Shown here: positions 59,851 to 64,000 of the stretch, piece after piece
Layout of the letters: each line of letters starts with the position of its first letter
Position numbering within the stretch: the first letter of the stretch is position 1
Assembly: GCA_002007465.1 (NCBI GenBank)
Contig: LNAC01000103.1
Span: 600,177 to 664,176 of the forward strand
From: Ailurus styani
Lineage: Eukaryota; Chordata; Mammalia; Carnivora; Ailuridae
Direction of reading: 5' to 3'
DNA: 64,000 nt
Position numbers and translations under genes: made by a program
The notes under the pieces: generated by a model
What the model saw: only the letters and a program-made list of their open reading frames with translations
Database searches by the model: none
What the model was told of the DNA's origin: nothing

Positions 59851-60382
59851 GCTATGACTCTTGCTTTTGCTGCTGCTGTTGGTTTAGTATACAACCGAAT
59901 AAATGACAGAAAGCAATCAGCTGTATGGAAATGGACAAGGTATGTAATAGGTCAGTGTTTGCTGTGGTAATGGGTTCCTTGTAATATAAAATGTAGCTGC
60001 ATATTTCTTCTTCTGTTGCTGCTATGGGGCTTCCCAAATACCAGATCTTGTAGTCTAAATCAGAATATGTTCAACACTAGGGATAAAAAACTAAAGGTGA
60101 GTGCATGGTTTTGAAATACTCTGTTCAGTGTTCTCTGAGTAGTTTGTTAAGGTGCTTGCTTGAGCAGCCTGACTTAAAGTTTAGAGAGATTATAAAGTAA
60201 TCAAGTAAACGGTCATATTTATTCTTAAGGTTTAGAATGTGTTGTTCTGTGAGCTGCAGTGCTTTCTCCTATTTTTCTATACCTCAAATTGTATTTAACC
60301 AACTACATGTATAACAAATGCAACTGGTAAGAAACTCAGACATGGAAAGTTTGGAAGAATTGTAATATAAACAGATCAACTA
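59851..60382. other. Unidentified sequence
   Basis: A short (GCT)n-like run at 59862-59880; otherwise nothing recognised. Confidence 0.4.
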
Positions 60383-60577
60383 GAGAGGCACCTACATGGT
60401 TCAGTCTGCTGAGCACTGAACTCTTGGTTTTGGCTCAGGTCATGACTGAGTCCCACACGGGGCTCTGCACTGGGTGTGAAGATTGCTTGAGATTCTCTCC
60501 TTCTCCTTCTGCCCCTCCCCCCCCCACAATCAGCACTCTTTCTTTTTCAAATAAATAAATAAATCTTTAAAAAAAAC
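60383..60577 (+). mobile_element. Carnivore tRNA-Lys SINE (old, diverged)
   Basis: 'gaggcacctacatggttcag', 'ctcttggttttggctcaggt', 'gtcccacacggggctctgca', a C-run at 60517-60526, AATAAA repeats and A-tail. Diverged head; a feline/caniform shared older type is likely. Confidence 0.9.
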
Positions 60578-62118
60578 CAAATCTACCAGAATATTTGATC
60601 ATTTAAATTATTTTACTTATTTTCATATTTTAAACAAGTTTTCTTTATTTTCTCTTTTAACTACACTTAAAGCATAGAACAAGAAATTAAAACATTTGTA
60701 GAAAATTCCATGTTTCAGGAAGATAAGTTTTGATGTCCTTCTCCACTTTCTGGAGGAGACCACCTTGAAAAACCTTTGGTTTTAGAAAGAAGTCATATCT
60801 GGAGATAAATCATTAAACTGAGTATTCTTATGAATTTTTCTTTGCTGTTTGGATAAGATTTTAATCAGATTATTGATATATCACATTATAGTGAATTATG
60901 TTAAGATGAAATTGAGTCCAAATTATATGAGATTACAGTTAAAAGTAGATTAAATATTCCTAACTCTGAGAAATACACTAGTTTTACGAACATGACAATT
61001 TTATGAGGTACTGAATGGGAATGGAATTTTCTTTTCTCCTTATAAGTGATGGTTTTCCAAATCATAAATGATACTCAGACTGTGCTATTTTGAAAAGTAT
61101 ATAATTAGAGAATATGCCTCATGTGATTACTGATCCTCCTTAAAAATGCTGGGTTAAGATGAAAATATAGTAAGCATTAACAATGGGCATTATATTTCAG
61201 GGTATCTAATTATCTGGGTGGCCCATATGGAGTCACAATACCCTTTTGGAGGAAATAGAGTAAGAAGACAGATTTGCATAATTTTATAGCTCAATACAAA
61301 TTTTAACAGGAGATCACAGTTAATCATTAAAAATAAAATGAACACATTATTTGGATGCAGCTAACAAAGATGAAATGCAGACCAGATAAAAGAACAGTCA
61401 CAAAACCCAAGATGGTAAAGAGCTTGAGCCAAAGGGAGGAGGAAATCAGTGTGAAAACTCAACTCCTCAGAAAATTCACTGAAACCTTACCTAGGACATT
61501 GAATATTCCATAAAACTAGCCATAAGGACTTGAGCCAGCTTGATCATTTGATCTAAATGTCAAAGCACACAGTAACCTCAGCTGATACCTTGGCTAAATT
61601 TTGATTAATTAATATTTAAATTGGAATTATCTTGGTGATTTGACTAAAATTCTCCCAGGAGATCAGAATGAAAATGCTTACTTGTTAAATTTGACACCTT
61701 AGAGGATGAAGAGGTTTAAAAATAGGAGAAGAATTATATAAAATGGGAACATCAGTCTTCTGAGCTTTCAACATGTCAATGACCTTTTTAGAATATGTTT
61801 ATATTAAAAGTTCCTTTTGTTCCCATTCATAAATGCCAAAAAGCATATCTCACCTAATTTCATTTCAGAGAAAGACTAAAAAGACTATGTTTCACACCTT
61901 ATTTAAAAGCTGCTGCAATAAAGATTATTAAAAAATGAAGCCTTGTTCTTAGGTACTTGGGAAAAATGTATTAATAAAGAAAATTAATTGTAAATGAAGT
62001 ATCTCTCAGAAATACATATATTTTAGATTTTAAAATAGTGAAATATATATATGTACACAAATTATACATGTATAGCTAGATAAATTTTCAGAATGAACAC
62101 ACCAAATTTGTCAGTGTA
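60578..62118. other. Unique-looking AT-rich sequence
   Basis: No gene or repeat recognised over about 1.5 kb. Confidence 0.4.
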
Positions 62119-62146
62119 TACACAAACACACACACACACACACACC
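62119..62146. repeat. (AC)n microsatellite
   Basis: About 12 AC units with one 'aa' interruption, followed by a short C-run. Confidence 0.92.
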
Positions 62147-62662
62147 CCTGTTGTGACTATTTGTATTGCATTAACTCCATGGGCCAATATGGAAATAACT
62201 GGCATTTCACATCACTAACTCCTCAGTGATGCAGTGATGAAATCTTCAGTGAGATGTTCTAGCTCTTTTAATTCATCCATCCACCTTAATTTTTTTAAAA
62301 CTCTGGATATCCATTTATTTATTCATTCATCCACACATATGTTTGAAGATACAATTGTGGACAAGCCTCTCTTTTGTTCTGCGAGTAGTTTTAAGCTAAC
62401 AGAGTAAATGAGATATGCATATAAATGACAATAACGCAAGTTGAGTCATTTTAAATTCTTGGAAATGGTACACATAAAGTAAAAACGAAATTAATTCAAA
62501 GAAAATAATGAACAGAAAACACAATCAAGAATAACTTCATGGAAGAGAAAGCTTTTGAATCAGTACTCGAAGAAAGGAGCCAATTAAAATATCCAGCAAG
62601 AAGGTAATAATATTGTAAGCACCACATGAAGTCATGGTGGCAAGAATGTACACAACATGGGG
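62147..62662. other. Possible old interspersed repeat
   Basis: 'tttatttattcattcatcca' (62314), then 'gttttaagctaacagagtaa' and a later 'agtcatggtggcaagaatg' recall a common old mammalian repeat, but I cannot name it with confidence. Confidence 0.3.
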
Positions 62663-62797
62663 AGATTGTTGGGTCTCACACCCAGAGTTTTTGTTTCAAT
62701 ATGTCTGGGGTGTTCAAGCGTAAGGATTTGCATATCTTACAAGAATTCATGTGATTAGGATACTGCTGGTCCGAGGACTACATTTAGAGAACCACTG
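62663..62797 (+). mobile_element. MER5-type hAT-Charlie MITE, 5' third missing
   Basis: 'acccagagtttttgtttcaa', 'tatgtctggggtg', 'ggatttgcatatcttacaag', 'gctggtccgaggactacatt', ending in the terminal inverted repeat 'gagaaccactg'. The left terminal repeat and first about 50 bp are absent. A non-autonomous DNA transposon fossil. Confidence 0.85.
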
Positions 62798-62859
62798 CTC
62801 TGTTGTGAAGTCGTCTCCCTTGGTGCAGGCAGAAGGCTCCCTGAACTCCTGGGATTACT

Positions 62860-63138
62860 CTAATCAATGGTATCTGGATTGTATACTTCAATACCTGTAG
62901 CTTGGATGCTCATGTGGTACGGGCCTGGATCCTGTGCCCACCTTTGTATCTTGGAGCAGAACACACAGGCCAAGAGAAGTACGAATCCAAAAACGGTACT
63001 TTCGATACCATTCCAAAAGGGAAGGAGTACTAGGCAAACACAAACATTCGTCAATGTGCTTAATTCACAGCTCTTCACATTTATAGAATTATTAATAAAA
63101 ACATACGTTACATTCACCCTTAAAATAACTTTAAACAA
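62860..63138 (-). other. Open frame with a membrane-segment-like stretch; possible exon, unproven
   Basis: The 92-codon minus-strand frame reads 'STVFGFVLLLACVFCSKIQR' (a hydrophobic segment followed by basic residues, as at a membrane/cytoplasm boundary). It then gives 'WAQDPGPYHMSIQATGIEVY' and ends NPDTID-stop. An acceptor-like 'tttgtgtttgcctag' (minus strand, about 63030-63045) precedes the hydrophobic part. The plus strand is also open (62867-63247). I do not recognise the protein, and a single TM-like stretch in T-rich DNA is weak evidence. Confidence 0.2.
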
Positions 63139-63247
63139 TTACAGCTTCACTGAAAATGTGGCATCTGGACTTCAAAATGTAGTACTATCAACCATAACAT
63201 GGAAGAGTATATGCATTTTTCAAAACATTTCAATATATAATACGTAA

Positions 63248-64000
63248 TGGTTGAGCAGAAACATTTATTTGTAAATTACATCCTGAAGATGAGGTTAGTT
63301 CAGTATCAACATGTTGCCGAGCTAAACGTGGGTAGCATTCACTTTGTAGGTTATGTGAATGGAAACCATGCAGTTGTGCAACACAATTGATTCTTAATTA
63401 CATTCAGAATTTTCCATGAGGTATAGCTCATTAGGCAGATAACCAGTTTTGTGGATTTGACATTTTATTGGTCACTGTTTTAACACAGTTTTCTTAAAGA
63501 AAGTATTTTTTATTAATCTAGAAAATACTTCTTCCTTGGCAGGTATGATTTCCATCAGTCTAGATGGAGCCTGCTCTAAAACCCTAGGTGTGGATCTGGA
63601 TTCTTTCATATGCATCCTTTCTTGAAACATGCTGACTAGAGTCCCAGAATGTCTGCATTCTCCAGAAATCCACAATCTCCCTATGGGACTGTGATAAAGT
63701 TACTTACTTTATAGTATTAACTTAAGGAGTTATAGAGTAGCAAATTTTTTATCTCTTTGGACAAACACTAAGCAATAGCATACCAGCAACAGATAGAAAG
63801 GCTTTATAGCAATTTTACCACCAGCAAATATGGCTTATGGAGAAAAAAATATTAAAGCCCACTTCAAGTTAAACTTGTGAAAACTCAATGTCCAAACACA
63901 GATAAAGTGATTTCCAAATAAAATGACCATGTGAAGGATATTTTTACACATTTTAATTCTTTGGAAAATGGATAATTTGAGAATAAATAGGTAAACAAGG
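63248..64000. other. Unidentified sequence to the window end
   Basis: Nothing recognised; the minus frame 63472-63675 has no family resemblance. Confidence 0.4.

Noticed and set aside
1..64000. CRISPR array, phage, bacterial operon or other prokaryotic system
   Set aside because: No spaced direct repeats of CRISPR type and no prokaryotic-style gene packing; every repeat family recognised is mammalian.

Overview
This is a 64 kb piece of mammalian nuclear DNA and almost certainly comes from a carnivoran. It is AT-rich, CpG-poor and full of tRNA-Lys-derived carnivore SINEs (CAN-SINE/SINEC type; I count 17 plus one fragment). The youngest copies carry the head 'gtgggttaaagcctctgcc' and the tail 'cctacttgtgatctctctc', which I associate with Caniformia and most likely Mustelidae. 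That species call rests on memory of SINE subfamilies, not on a search. No intact protein-coding gene, rRNA, tRNA, CRISPR or bacterial-type operon is visible. The window reads as a gene desert or the interior of a very large intron.

Layout. 1.0-5.6 kb: an old L1M 5' region runs directly into a younger L1 (5'UTR, broken ORF1, deleted ORF2), and a short L1 3' end has inserted into that with its own target-site duplication (TSD). 6.4 kb: a young SINE. 7.8-8.3 kb: a protein-like reading frame with two stops that I cannot identify. 8.4-17.3 kb: MIR fragments, an L1 ORF2 piece, SINEs and a (TTTA)n microsatellite. 18.1-26.8 kb: an antisense L1M was hit by a 5.1 kb L1 that has a perfect 15-nt TSD and itself carries two young SINEs; more antisense L1M, an MLT1-like LTR end and an L1 ORF2 piece follow. 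27-39 kb: mostly unique-looking sequence with a GT microsatellite, an MIR and an L2 carrying a SINE with an assembly gap. 38.8-41.2 kb: a dense nested SINE cluster inside an antisense L1-type element. 42.4-46.2 kb: L1 ORF2 debris followed by an L1M/HAL1-like element that seems to lack ORF2. 48-49.3 kb: two SINEs, one lying on an assembly join. 49.3-64 kb: largely unique sequence with an MIR, a SINE, an antisense L1 ORF2 piece, an AC microsatellite and a MER5-type hAT fragment.

The assembly itself is informative. There are five single-N joins (30327, 31223, 34546, 44946, 48280) and one 102-N gap (31286-31387). Four of the single Ns sit between near-identical direct copies of 67-157 bp. These look like overlapping contig ends, perhaps from two haplotypes, that were placed end to end and not merged. 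Reading frames that cross them are artefacts.

I found no convincing new biological system. The best leads are the unidentified coding-like segment at 7801-8330, the possible heterozygous SINE at the 48280 join, the permuted antisense L1M pieces around the 19-24 kb L1, and a membrane-protein-like frame on the minus strand at 62860-63138.
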